20,121 nt of DNA from Stenotrophomonas_A sp036403795 (GTDB lineage: Bacteria > Pseudomonadota > Gammaproteobacteria > Xanthomonadales > Xanthomonadaceae): NCBI GenBank assembly GCA_036403795.1, contig DASWQJ010000253.1, positions 1-20,121 on the forward strand. The letters are read 5' to 3'. Positions 7,615 to 14,724 of the stretch are shown piece by piece (positions within the stretch are counted from its first letter, which is position 1; every line of letters begins with the position of its first letter). The notes beneath the pieces are model-generated. The model was given only the letters and a program-made list of their open reading frames with translations, ran no database searches and was not told the DNA's origin. Position numbers and translations under genes: made by a program.

Positions 7615-8570
7615 GCGAGACGGTGGATCTGCAGGCGCTGCGCCTGCGTGCGGCACTCAACGCGGGCATCCGCGAATTTTTTGCCGCGCGCGACGTGCTG
7701 GAGGTGGAAACGCCTGTCCTGTCCGGTGCCGGTAATACCGAACCGAACATCGAAAGCTTCCAGACCCGGTTTACCGGCCATGTCGAGGCGGGCACGCCCG
7801 TGCGCTGGCTGCGCACCTCGCCCGAATATCCGCTCAAGCGCTTGCTCGCTGCCGGCGTCGGCGATTGCTACGAACTGGGGCGCGTGTTCCGCAATGGCGA
7901 GGCGGGAGGACGCCACAATCCCGAGTTCACAATGCTCGAGTGGTACCGGGTGGGGTGGGACGATCGTCGCCTGGCCAGCGAGGTCGTCGCGCTGGTGCGG
8001 CAGGCGCTGGCGCTGGTGGGGCGCACGGCGTCGCTGCAGGTGACCACCTATCGCCAACTCTTCCTGGACGGGGTGGGCCTGGATCCGTTCACGGCCAGTA
8101 TCGAGGCGCTTCAGGCCGGGATGGCCGAGGTGCGTATCGAGGCGGCCGGACTGGGCCGCGACGATTGGCTCGACCTGCTGATGACCCACCGACTGCAGCC
8201 GGCATTTCCCGGCGACCGCATCACGGTAGTGCACGACTGGCCCGCCAGCCAATGCGCGCTGGCGCGGATCCGCCCTGGAACCCCGCCCGTGGCCGAGCGC
8301 TTCGAACTCTATTTGGGCGGCTACGAGCTGGCCAATGGCTACCATGAGCTCAGCGATGCAGTCGAACAGCGCGAGCGTTTCCTGCGCGATCACGCGGTCC
8401 GCACCGCGCGCGGCTTGCCCTTGCCGCCGCTGGATGAACGCCTGCTCCAGGCGCTGCCGACGCTGCCGGACTGTGCGGGCGTAGCCGTCGGAGTGGATCG
8501 CCTGCTGATGGCGATGCGGGGCACTTCGCGCATATCCGATGTGCTGGCGTTGGACTTCGCCCGTGCGTAA
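7611..8570 (+). CDS. epmA: Elongation factor P--(R)-beta-lysine ligase EpmA (PoxA/GenX)
   Basis: A paralogue of class II lysyl-tRNA synthetase that attaches beta-lysine to a lysine of EF-P, which then relieves ribosome stalling at polyproline. The start is GTG at 7611, which overlaps the ligA stop as GTGA with GGAAG eight bases before it; this indicates translational coupling to ligA. The product has 319 residues (E. coli 325) and lacks the N-terminal anticodon-binding domain of true LysRS. Motif 1 region: ARDVLEVETPVLS. Motif 2: RVFRNGE at residues 91-97, followed by RHNPEFTMLEWYR. Late conserved region: GGYELANGYHEL. Motif 3: GVAVGVDRLLMAM at about 290-302. The partner genes epmB and efp are not in this window. 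The link with ligA is probably positional only. Confidence 0.94.
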   Translation: MSETVDLQALRLRAALNAGIREFFAARDVLEVETPVLSGAGNTEPNIESFQTRFTGHVEAGTPVRWLRTSPEYPLKRLLAAGVGDCYELGRVFRNGEAGGRHNPEFTMLEWYRVGWDDRRLASEVVALVRQALALVGRTASLQVTTYRQLFLDGVGLDPFTASIEALQAGMAEVRIEAAGLGRDDWLDLLMTHRLQPAFPGDRITVVHDWPASQCALARIRPGTPPVAERFELYLGGYELANGYHELSDAVEQRERFLRDHAVRTARGLPLPPLDERLLQALPTLPDCAGVAVGVDRLLMAMRGTSRISDVLALDFARA

Positions 8571-8602
8571 ATGCTCTCCGCGCCCCGATCGTATTGCGTT
8601 CT

Positions 8603-8622
8603 TCACACGTGCGATGGTGTGA
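8603..8622. repeat. Inverted repeat between epmA and the DUF3011 gene
   Basis: TCACAC (8603-8608) and GTGTGA (8617-8622) are perfect 6-bp inverted arms separated by eight bases. It lies in the 98-bp space before the DUF3011 gene and overlaps a TTCACA (8602-8607) that could serve as a -35 box. It may be an operator, or a hairpin at the end of the epmA transcript. The arm order is opposite to that of a CRP/Clp site. Confidence 0.3.
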
Positions 8623-8668
8623 TCCTCAAAACGGGCCGCATTCTGGCGGCGTGTGGCAGGGGGCGGAC

Positions 8669-9358
8669 GTGACAAGGCATTGGCTGGCCATTTGCGCATT
8701 CGCAGGACTGTTGCCGGCAGCAGGCGCCCTGGCGCAGCCGGCCGTGCTCCCCGCGCAGGCGGTCTGCCAATCGCGCGATATGGCACGCGCGCACTGTCCG
8801 CTGGAGACCCGCTATGGCGTGGAACTGGTGCGCCAGTTGTCCGATACCAGCTGCATCCGGGGCAGCGAATGGGACATCGAGCAGGGCGGGATCTGGGTCG
8901 CGCTGGGCTGCCGTGGCGAATTCCGTGCACGCGTGCCGGTGTCCGCCGCCACCCAGACCCGACGCGTATTGCGCTGCGAATCGGATGGTCGGCAGCAGAG
9001 TTGCCCGGTGATCCTGCGCGGCGCACCCGTGCGTTTGCTGCGCCAGCTCTCGGCGTGGCCCTGCAAGGAAGAGCGCAGCTGGGGCGTGCGCCGCAATGAA
9101 ATCTGGGTGTCCCGCGGCTGCGATGCGGAGTTCGAGATTGGCGCCGAGGATGGCTCCGGCTTCGTGGACGTGCCGCGCCAGTTGACCTGCGAATCGAAGA
9201 GTCGCACGCGCCGGATGTGCGGCATCACCGTCGAGCATGACGTTCGCCTGCAGCGGCAGCTGTCCGGGACTGCTTGCGTGGAGGGTCACAACTGGGGCTG
9301 GAGCCGCGATGGCGTTTGGGTGGACGACGGGTGCCGGGCCGAATTCCAGGTCAACTGA
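8669..9358 (+). CDS. Secreted protein with three DUF3011-type cysteine repeats
   Basis: A 229-residue protein of unknown function. The GTG at 8669 is preferred because AGGGGG at 8658-8663 precedes it and because it gives a clean signal peptide: residues 1-22, starting MTRHWLAICAF, with Sec cleavage ALA|QP. A TTG at 8594 would bury this signal. The mature part is three tandem repeats of about 55 residues at about 32-85, 101-155 and 172-226. Each carries four cysteines at near-identical spacing (C33/43/62/81, C103/112/132/151, C174/184/203/222) and the shared pattern RQLS-x3-C-x5-W-x6-IWV-x2-GC-x-x-EF. The even number of cysteines suggests two disulphides per repeat in the periplasm or outside the cell. 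The pattern matches the DUF3011 family, for which no function is established. A weak link to carbohydrate or surface binding is only a guess. Confidence 0.85.
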   Translation: MTRHWLAICAFAGLLPAAGALAQPAVLPAQAVCQSRDMARAHCPLETRYGVELVRQLSDTSCIRGSEWDIEQGGIWVALGCRGEFRARVPVSAATQTRRVLRCESDGRQQSCPVILRGAPVRLLRQLSAWPCKEERSWGVRRNEIWVSRGCDAEFEIGAEDGSGFVDVPRQLTCESKSRTRRMCGITVEHDVRLQRQLSGTACVEGHNWGWSRDGVWVDDGCRAEFQVN

Positions 9359-9397
9359 GCCCTTCGCGCGCCGCGTCGCTGGCCCGGCAGCGCCGCT

Positions 9398-9403
9398 TAC
9401 AAT
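9398..9403 (+). promoter_or_regulatory. -10 box of mtnA, predicting a leaderless mRNA
   Basis: TACAAT (five of six to TATAAT) ends six bases before the mtnA ATG at 9410. A start at the normal distance would fall on the A of the ATG. No Shine-Dalgarno sequence precedes the ATG, which agrees with leaderless translation. The -35 region (about 9375-9380) is weak. Confidence 0.45.
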
Positions 9404-9409
9404 GACGGC

Positions 9410-10471
9410 ATGAACACCCCCGCCATCGATTACGAACGCTACGACCACATCCGCCCGATCCTGTGGACAGGCGATGCCCTGGAGCTGCTGGACCAGCGCA
9501 AGCTGCCCTTCGCGGTGGAGCATGTGCGCTGCGAAGACAGCGACGCGGTCGCCCAGGCCATCCACACCCTGGCGGTGCGCGGGGCGCCTGCCATCGGTAT
9601 TGCCGCGGCCTGGGGCGCGGTGCTCGCCGCCCGCGGTGTCGACGCCGAAGACGGTGCTCGGGCCCTGCCGAAACTGGAGCCCGCTTTGCAGCGCCTCAAT
9701 GCGTCACGGCCCACCGCGGTCAATCTGGCCTGGGCGCTGGCGCGCATGCGTCGGGTGCTGGCCGTGGCCGGCGCCGACTGGCATCAGGTGCTCGAGCGCG
9801 AGGCCCGGGCCATCGCCGAGGAGGACCTGGCCGCCAACCGCCACATGGGCGAGATGGGCGCCGCCCTGATCCCGGCCGGTAGTGGCGTGCTGACCCATTG
9901 CAACACCGGCTCGCTGGCCACTGCCGGCTTTGGCACGGCGTTGGGCGTCATCCGTGCCGGCATGGCACAGGGCCGCATTGGCCACGTATTCGCCGGCGAG
10001 ACCCGGCCGTGGCTGCAGGGCGCGCGACTGACGGTGTGGGAGCTGCAGCAGGACGGCATCGACGCGACGTTGATCGCCGATTCGGCCGCCTCCCACCTGA
10101 TGAAGACCGGGGCGGTCCAGTGGGTCATCGTGGGCGCCGACCGGATCTGCGCCAACGGCGACACCGCCAACAAGATCGGCACTTACCAGCTGGCCATCGC
10201 GGCGCGGCACCATGGCGTCAAGTTCATGGTGGTAGCGCCGTCTTCCACGGTGGACATGGACATGGCCGACGGCGGCCAGATCGAGATCGAGCAGCGTGAC
10301 CCGGGCGAGTTGTTCGGCGTCGGCGGCAGTCGCACCGTGGCCGAGGGCATCCAGGCCTGGAATCCCGTGTTCGACGTCACTCCGGGCCAGCTGATCGATG
10401 CGATCGTGACCGAGCGTGGCGTCATCGAGCAGCCGACTACCGAAAAAATGCGGGCGCTTTTCGGGGCTTGA
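9410..10471 (+). CDS. mtnA: S-methyl-5-thioribose-1-phosphate isomerase MtnA
   Basis: Cytoplasmic enzyme of the methionine salvage pathway; converts methylthioribose-1-phosphate to methylthioribulose-1-phosphate. The 353-residue length is typical. Motifs visible are VRGAPAIG with R57, the substrate-phosphate region; THCNTGSLATAG with the catalytic cysteine C164; GADRI with the catalytic aspartate D244 followed by NGDTANKIGTYQLA; and a C-terminal VAPSSTVD. These distinguish it from eIF2B regulatory subunits, its eukaryotic relatives. It lies 51 bp after the DUF3011 gene and 194 bp before gyrA, probably as its own unit with a promoter immediately at the start codon. Other mtn genes are not present in the window. 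Confidence 0.95.
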   Translation: MNTPAIDYERYDHIRPILWTGDALELLDQRKLPFAVEHVRCEDSDAVAQAIHTLAVRGAPAIGIAAAWGAVLAARGVDAEDGARALPKLEPALQRLNASRPTAVNLAWALARMRRVLAVAGADWHQVLEREARAIAEEDLAANRHMGEMGAALIPAGSGVLTHCNTGSLATAGFGTALGVIRAGMAQGRIGHVFAGETRPWLQGARLTVWELQQDGIDATLIADSAASHLMKTGAVQWVIVGADRICANGDTANKIGTYQLAIAARHHGVKFMVVAPSSTVDMDMADGGQIEIEQRDPGELFGVGGSRTVAEGIQAWNPVFDVTPGQLIDAIVTERGVIEQPTTEKMRALFGA

Positions 10472-10513
10472 CGCCCCGCGCCCGGCCCGGCCCCGCGCGC
10501 GCTTGGCCGCTGC

Positions 10514-10530
10514 GCTGGGCGATGCCCAGC
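10514..10530. other. GC-rich hairpin between mtnA and gyrA
   Basis: GCTGGGC (10514-10520) and GCCCAGC (10524-10530) pair over 7 bp around a 3-base loop; a single-base bulge would allow about three more pairs. It lies 43 bases after the mtnA stop and upstream of the gyrA promoter. It lacks a T tract, so it is at best a weak or Rho-assisted 3' end for mtnA. Confidence 0.3.
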
Positions 10531-10573
10531 AGCGCCCAAGTACTTGTCCGGACAGGGCCAAATGGCTGCTCCG

Positions 10574-10582
10574 TGATACAAT
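10574..10582 (+). promoter_or_regulatory. Extended -10 promoter of gyrA
   Basis: TGATACAAT is an extended -10 element (TG-N-TACAAT). It would start transcription near 10589 and leave a leader of about 77 bases before gyrA. No good -35 box sits at 16-18 bp; the nearby TTGTCC at 10544-10549 is 27 bp away. Extended -10 promoters can work with a poor -35. Confidence 0.45.
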
Positions 10583-10665
10583 CGACAGGTTGAAAATCCG
10601 TCGGGCGCGATCGTGCGCGGCGCCAGGCTTCCCGGCCTCCAAACTGAACAAGATACGGACCGCGA

Positions 10666-13362
10666 ATGGCAGAAACCGCCAAGGAAATCATCCAGGTCAA
10701 CCTGGAAGACGAGATGCGCAAGAGCTACCTCGATTACGCCATGAGCGTGATCGTGGGACGTGCGCTCCCGGACGCGCGTGACGGGCTGAAGCCAGTGCAT
10801 CGTCGCGTCCTTTTCGCGATGAACGAACTTGGCGCGCACAGCAACAAGCCGTACTACAAGTCGGCTCGTATCGTCGGTGACGTGATCGGTAAGTACCACC
10901 CGCACGGCGACCAGTCGGTCTACGACACGCTGGTGCGCATGGCGCAGCCGTTCTCGCTGCGCTACCTGCTGGTCGATGGCCAGGGCAACTTCGGTTCGGT
11001 CGACGGCGACTCGGCGGCGGCAATGCGTTACACCGAGGCGCGCATGTCGCGCCTGACGCATGAGCTGATGGCCGACATCGACAAGGAAACGGTCAATTTC
11101 CAGCCCAACTACGACGAAAAGGAACTCGAGCCGACGGTCATGCCGACCCGGTTCCCGAACCTGCTGGTCAACGGTTCGGCCGGTATCGCCGTGGGCATGG
11201 CGACCAATATCCCGCCGCACAACCTGGTCGAATCGATCAATGCCTGCATCGCGCTGATCGATAACCCCCAGATCGATGTCGACGGCCTGATGGAGTACAT
11301 CCCCGGCCCGGACTTCCCCACCGCCGGCATCATCAATGGCACCGCCGGCATCATCGCCGGCTACCGCACCGGCCGTGGCCGCGTGCGCATCCGCGCCAAG
11401 GCCGACGTGGAAGTGGCCGACAACGGCCGCGAGGCGATCGTCGTCACCGAGATCCCCTACCAGGTCAACAAGGCGCGGTTGATCGAAAAGATCGCCGAGC
11501 TGGTCAAGGAAAAGAAGCTTGACGGCATCAGTGAGCTGCGCGACGAGTCCGACAAGGACGGCATGCGCATCTACATCGAGATCAAGCGCGGCGAGTCGGC
11601 CGAGGTCGTGCTGAACAACCTCTACCAGCAGACCCAGATGGAGTCGGTGTTCGGCATCAACATGGTCGCGCTGGTCGATGGACGCCCGCAGCTGCTCAAT
11701 CTCAAGCAGATGCTGGAAGCGTTCGTGCGCCATCGTCGCGAGGTGGTGACCCGCCGCACCATCTTCGATCTGCGCAAGGCCCGTGCACGCGCCCACATCC
11801 TGGAAGGCCTGACCGTCGCGCTCGCCAACATCGACGAGATGATCGAGCTGATCAAGACCTCGGCCAATCCGCAGGAGGCCAAGGAACGCATGCTGGCCAA
11901 GACCTGGGAGCCGGGGCTGGTCGGTGCGTTGTTGGCCGCTGCCGGCGCCGAGGCGTCGAAGCCGGAAGACCTGCCGCGCGGCGTAGGCCTGGTCAACGGG
12001 TTCTACCAGCTGACCGAAGTACAGGCCCAGCAGGTCCTGGAAATGCGCCTGCACCGCCTGACCGGGCTGGAACAGGACAAGCTGACCGAGGAATACAAGC
12101 AGCTGCTGGAAGTCATCGCCGGCCTGATCCGTATCCTGGAAAATCCGGACGTGCTGCTGCAAGTGATCCGCGACGAGCTGATCAACGTGCGCGAAGAGTT
12201 TGGCGACGCGCGCCGTACCGAGATCCGTCACAGCGAAGAAGACCTGGACATCCTGGACCTGATCGCGCCGGAAGACGTGGTCGTGACGCTTTCGCATGCC
12301 GGCTACGCCAAGCGCCAGCCGGTCAGTGCCTATCGCGCGCAGCGTCGCGGTGGTCGCGGTCGCAGCGCAGCGGCGACCAAGGAAGAGGATTTCATCGATC
12401 ACCTGTGGCTGGTGAACACGCATGACACGCTGCTGACCTTCACCAGCAGTGGCAAGGTGTTCTGGCTGCCGGTGCACCAGTTGCCGGAGGCCGGCTCGAA
12501 TGCGCGCGGTCGCCCGATCATCAACTGGATCCCGCTGGAAAACGGCGAACGCGTGCAGGCCGTGCTGCCGGTGCGCGAATACGCCGAAGGCCTGTTCGTG
12601 TTCTTCGCCACCCGCAACGGCACGGTCAAGAAGACGCCGCTCAGCGAGTTCGCGTTCCGACTGGCGCGCGGCAAGATCGCCATCAACCTCGACGAGGGCG
12701 ATGCCCTGGTCGACGTGGCCCTGACCGATGGCGAACGCGACATCCTGCTGTTTGCTTCCAATGGCAAGACCGTGCGCTTCGGTGAGGACCGCGTTCGCTC
12801 GATGGGTCGTACCGCCACCGGCGTGCGAGGCATCCGGCTGACCAATGGCGAAGAAGTCGTCAGCCTGATCGTGGCCGAATCGGCGGTCAGCGGCAGCGAT
12901 GAAGAGATCGAAGACGAGAGCGGGGAGGAGGCCGTCGAGGTCGTTGTCGAGGAGACGGTCGAAAACGGTATCGACGAAAGCGTTGCCTACGTCCTGACGG
13001 CTACCGAAAACGGCTACGGCAAGCGCACTCCGTTGAGCGAATACCCCCGCAAGGGACGCGGCACGCAGGGTGTGATCGGCATCCAGACCACCGAACGCAA
13101 CGGCAAGCTGGTGGCCGCGGTGAAGCTGGGCGGACACGACGAGGTGCTGCTGATTTCCGACGGTGGCACCCTGGTGCGTACCCGCGGCACGGAGATCTCG
13201 CGCGTGGGCCGCAACACCCAGGGCGTCACGTTGATTCGCTTGTCCAAGGGCGAAAAGCTGCAGGCCGTCGAACGCCTGGATGCGTCCTTGGAAGAGGGCG
13301 AAGAGGGCGTCGAGGTGGTCGAAGGCGCCGCTGCGCCGGTCGAGGCCCCGCCATCCGTTTGA
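10666..13362 (+). CDS. gyrA: DNA gyrase subunit A
   Basis: DNA-cutting subunit of gyrase, which introduces negative supercoils with GyrB. The 898-residue product starts MAETAKEIIQVNLEDEM. The winged-helix breakage domain carries the catalytic tyrosine Y122 in AMRYTEARM. The quinolone-determining region reads KYHPHGDQSVYDT, with Q83 and D87 in E. coli numbering, which coincides with this protein's own. A tower and coiled-coil region follows. The C-terminal DNA-wrapping domain has the GyrA box QRRGGRG at 559-565, which separates it from ParC. A very acidic stretch of about 35 residues (738-772) interrupts the wrapping domain between conserved blade strands, and an acidic tail ends the protein. 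These explain the extra length over E. coli GyrA (875). It is a single gene with its own promoter and terminator; only a weak ribosome binding site is seen. Confidence 0.98.
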   Translation: MAETAKEIIQVNLEDEMRKSYLDYAMSVIVGRALPDARDGLKPVHRRVLFAMNELGAHSNKPYYKSARIVGDVIGKYHPHGDQSVYDTLVRMAQPFSLRYLLVDGQGNFGSVDGDSAAAMRYTEARMSRLTHELMADIDKETVNFQPNYDEKELEPTVMPTRFPNLLVNGSAGIAVGMATNIPPHNLVESINACIALIDNPQIDVDGLMEYIPGPDFPTAGIINGTAGIIAGYRTGRGRVRIRAKADVEVADNGREAIVVTEIPYQVNKARLIEKIAELVKEKKLDGISELRDESDKDGMRIYIEIKRGESAEVVLNNLYQQTQMESVFGINMVALVDGRPQLLNLKQMLEAFVRHRREVVTRRTIFDLRKARARAHILEGLTVALANIDEMIELIKTSANPQEAKERMLAKTWEPGLVGALLAAAGAEASKPEDLPRGVGLVNGFYQLTEVQAQQVLEMRLHRLTGLEQDKLTEEYKQLLEVIAGLIRILENPDVLLQVIRDELINVREEFGDARRTEIRHSEEDLDILDLIAPEDVVVTLSHAGYAKRQPVSAYRAQRRGGRGRSAAATKEEDFIDHLWLVNTHDTLLTFTSSGKVFWLPVHQLPEAGSNARGRPIINWIPLENGERVQAVLPVREYAEGLFVFFATRNGTVKKTPLSEFAFRLARGKIAINLDEGDALVDVALTDGERDILLFASNGKTVRFGEDRVRSMGRTATGVRGIRLTNGEEVVSLIVAESAVSGSDEEIEDESGEEAVEVVVEETVENGIDESVAYVLTATENGYGKRTPLSEYPRKGRGTQGVIGIQTTERNGKLVAAVKLGGHDEVLLISDGGTLVRTRGTEISRVGRNTQGVTLIRLSKGEKLQAVERLDASLEEGEEGVEVVEGAAAPVEAPPSV

Positions 13363-13390
13363 TGGTGGTTGCCCAGGCCGAGTAAAAGAA

Positions 13391-13418
13391 AACGCCGGCG
13401 CAAGCCGGCGTTTTTATT
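13391..13418. terminator. Bidirectional rho-independent terminator after gyrA
   Basis: AACGCCGGC (13391-13399) and GCCGGCGTT (13404-13412) form a 9-bp stem with a GCAA loop, followed by a T run (13411-13415, then ATT). On the minus strand the stem is followed by TTTTCTTTT, so it also terminates the DUF3037 gene, whose stop is 18 bases away. It is a textbook shared terminator between convergent units. Confidence 0.92.
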
Positions 13419-13435
13419 GAGCGAACCGGCGGGGC

Positions 13436-13828
13436 TCAACGCGGCACGCGCACCATCCGGTCCATCAAGTGTTCAACGATGCGCTCGGGCTGCAAGGTCC
13501 GGCCTACATGCGCCGGCGAGATCTGCACGACCGAACTGCGCTTGGCCGTCAGCCAGTGGAAGCGTGCCCGCGCAGGCAGCAAGGCGATGGGGCCGGCCCC
13601 CGCGTCGCCGCGGCACACCGCTTCGATCGCAGCCAGGTAGGGTCGCAGCGCCTCGATGTCCAGCGCGGGGGCGAAGGCTGCCAGACGTGGCTCGTCCAGC
13701 TCGATGCGCGCCTCCAGATGGCGCGCAGTCGGGCAGGAGACGATCACCCCGACGTTGATGAACTCCTCGCGTTCCACCCGCGGTACCACGCGGATGACCG
13801 CGTAGTCATAGGTGTGCGGTGCGGGCAC
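13436..13828 (-). CDS. DUF3037 family protein, partner of the HipA-like kinase
   Basis: A 130-residue cytoplasmic protein of unknown function. The GTG at 13828 is chosen because AGGAGG (complement of 13835-13840) stands six bases before it; this is one of the best Shine-Dalgarno sites in the window and lies inside the preceding gene. The product begins VPAPHTYDYAVIRVVPRV and continues with the stretch EEFINVGVIVSC, characteristic of DUF3037. The open frame upstream of this start is only the shifted reading of the kinase gene. The two genes overlap by 23 bp (13806-13828), so they are translated as a pair. DUF3037 genes next to HipA-like kinase genes are a recurring arrangement that I recall from other genomes. 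A role as substrate, inhibitor or cofactor of the kinase is inference. The gene ends at the bidirectional terminator. Confidence 0.85.
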   Translation of the reverse strand: MPAPHTYDYAVIRVVPRVEREEFINVGVIVSCPTARHLEARIELDEPRLAAFAPALDIEALRPYLAAIEAVCRGDAGAGPIALLPARARFHWLTAKRSSVVQISPAHVGRTLQPERIVEHLMDRMVRVPR

Positions 13829-14600
13829 GAAGCGCCTCCTCGACAAAGACGTGGCGCTGGGCCAGTCGCTGCACCAGGTGATCGACGTACGCGCGGCGCT
13901 GGCTGGCCGTGTCGGGAAAAACCGGGTCAGGCAACAGCCACGCTTCCGGAACCTGATCGACGATGGATTCGATCGTGGCAAGGTCCAGCCTCGGCGCCAG
14001 CGCCGCATCGGCCCCGGCGATGTCCTCTGCAAACGGCAGCAGCACATGGTCGCGGATCAAGGCGAAGGGTTTGGCGGCTGCGTCGCCGGCACTGGACCAG
14101 TCGTGGTGGAAGTACAGCGAGGCGCCGTGGTCGATGAGATACAGCTCGCGATGCCAGACCATCAGGTTGGTATTGCGGGTGGTCCGGTCGACATTGGAAA
14201 TACACGCATCGAACCAGACGATGCGCGAGGCCAGCGTCGGATCCGGTCGCATGGCCGCCGGATCGTAATTGATCGCGCCAGGCAGGTAGTCGATGGCCAG
14301 GTTCAACCCTTCGCTGGCCCGGATCAGGTCCTGGATCTCCGGATCAGGCTCGGTCCTGGCGAATTCGCGGTCCAGTTCGGCAAACACGAGTTCGGGCATC
14401 GGCAGCCCGAGCACGCGTGCCAGCTCGCCGGCGATGAGCTCGGCGACCAACGCCTTCGGGCCCTGGCCAGCGCCACGAAACTTCATGACGTACAGGCCGT
14501 CGTCGTCGGCCTCGATCACCGCGGGCAGGGAACCGCCTTCCCGCAAAGGAGTGACATAGCGGGTCGCATGGACGGTGCGCAGCGGCTGGGAGGTGCTCAT
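13806..14600 (-). CDS. HipA-like kinase family protein
   Basis: A 264-residue protein of the HipA-like kinase group, shorter than the E. coli toxin HipA (440 residues) and without its N-terminal subdomain. Visible kinase elements: K40 in YVMKFRGAG as the probable ATP-binding lysine with a following glycine-rich turn; E54 as its possible partner; D138-RTTR-N143, which has the same D-x4-N spacing as the catalytic loop of HipA; and D157-H-G as the metal-binding aspartate. The catalytic set appears complete. The start ATG at 14600 has no clear ribosome binding site. No hipB-like antitoxin gene lies beside it; its companion is the overlapping DUF3037 gene downstream. hutU ends 124 bp upstream in the same direction, so read-through from the hut operon is possible. 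The target is unknown. Confidence 0.82.
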   Translation of the reverse strand: MSTSQPLRTVHATRYVTPLREGGSLPAVIEADDDGLYVMKFRGAGQGPKALVAELIAGELARVLGLPMPELVFAELDREFARTEPDPEIQDLIRASEGLNLAIDYLPGAINYDPAAMRPDPTLASRIVWFDACISNVDRTTRNTNLMVWHRELYLIDHGASLYFHHDWSSAGDAAAKPFALIRDHVLLPFAEDIAGADAALAPRLDLATIESIVDQVPEAWLLPDPVFPDTASQRRAYVDHLVQRLAQRHVFVEEALRARTAHL

Positions 14601-14620
14601 CTGGTTGCAAGGTTACGCGA

Positions 14621-14640
14621 TGCCGCTCCCGGAAGCGGCA
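14621..14640. other. Hairpin between hutU and the HipA-like gene
   Basis: TGCCGCT (14621-14627) and AGCGGCA (14634-14640) make a perfect 7-bp stem with a 6-base loop, in the 124 bp separating hutU from the kinase gene. No T tract follows on the minus strand. It may mark the hut operon 3' end or a processing point. No convincing promoter for the kinase gene is seen in this stretch. Confidence 0.3.
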
Positions 14641-14724
14641 AGATCCCATCGGCTTACCCGTGGTGGCTCGCGCTGGCGGGGGCCGCATGTCGATACCGGG
14701 ATGGCGCCAACCACGCGGCCACCA

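Noticed and set aside
8603..8622. CRP/Clp-like site
   Set aside because: The arms read TCACAC...GTGTGA, the reverse order of a CRP site (TGTGA...TCACA), and the spacing is eight rather than six.
7020..9026. Long minus-strand frame opposite ligA, epmA and the DUF3011 gene
   Set aside because: Crosses three plus-strand genes with clear domains; the translation has no recognisable motif.
10183..13137. Very long minus-strand open frame (about 984 codons) opposite mtnA and gyrA
   Set aside because: It is the reverse-strand shadow of gyrA in GC-rich DNA, where third-position bias keeps the opposite frame open. The translation shows no family features, and gyrA is unmistakable.
13436..14600. Classical HipBA toxin-antitoxin module
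   Set aside because: No HipB-type helix-turn-helix gene is adjacent, the kinase is too short for canonical HipA, and the partner is DUF3037.
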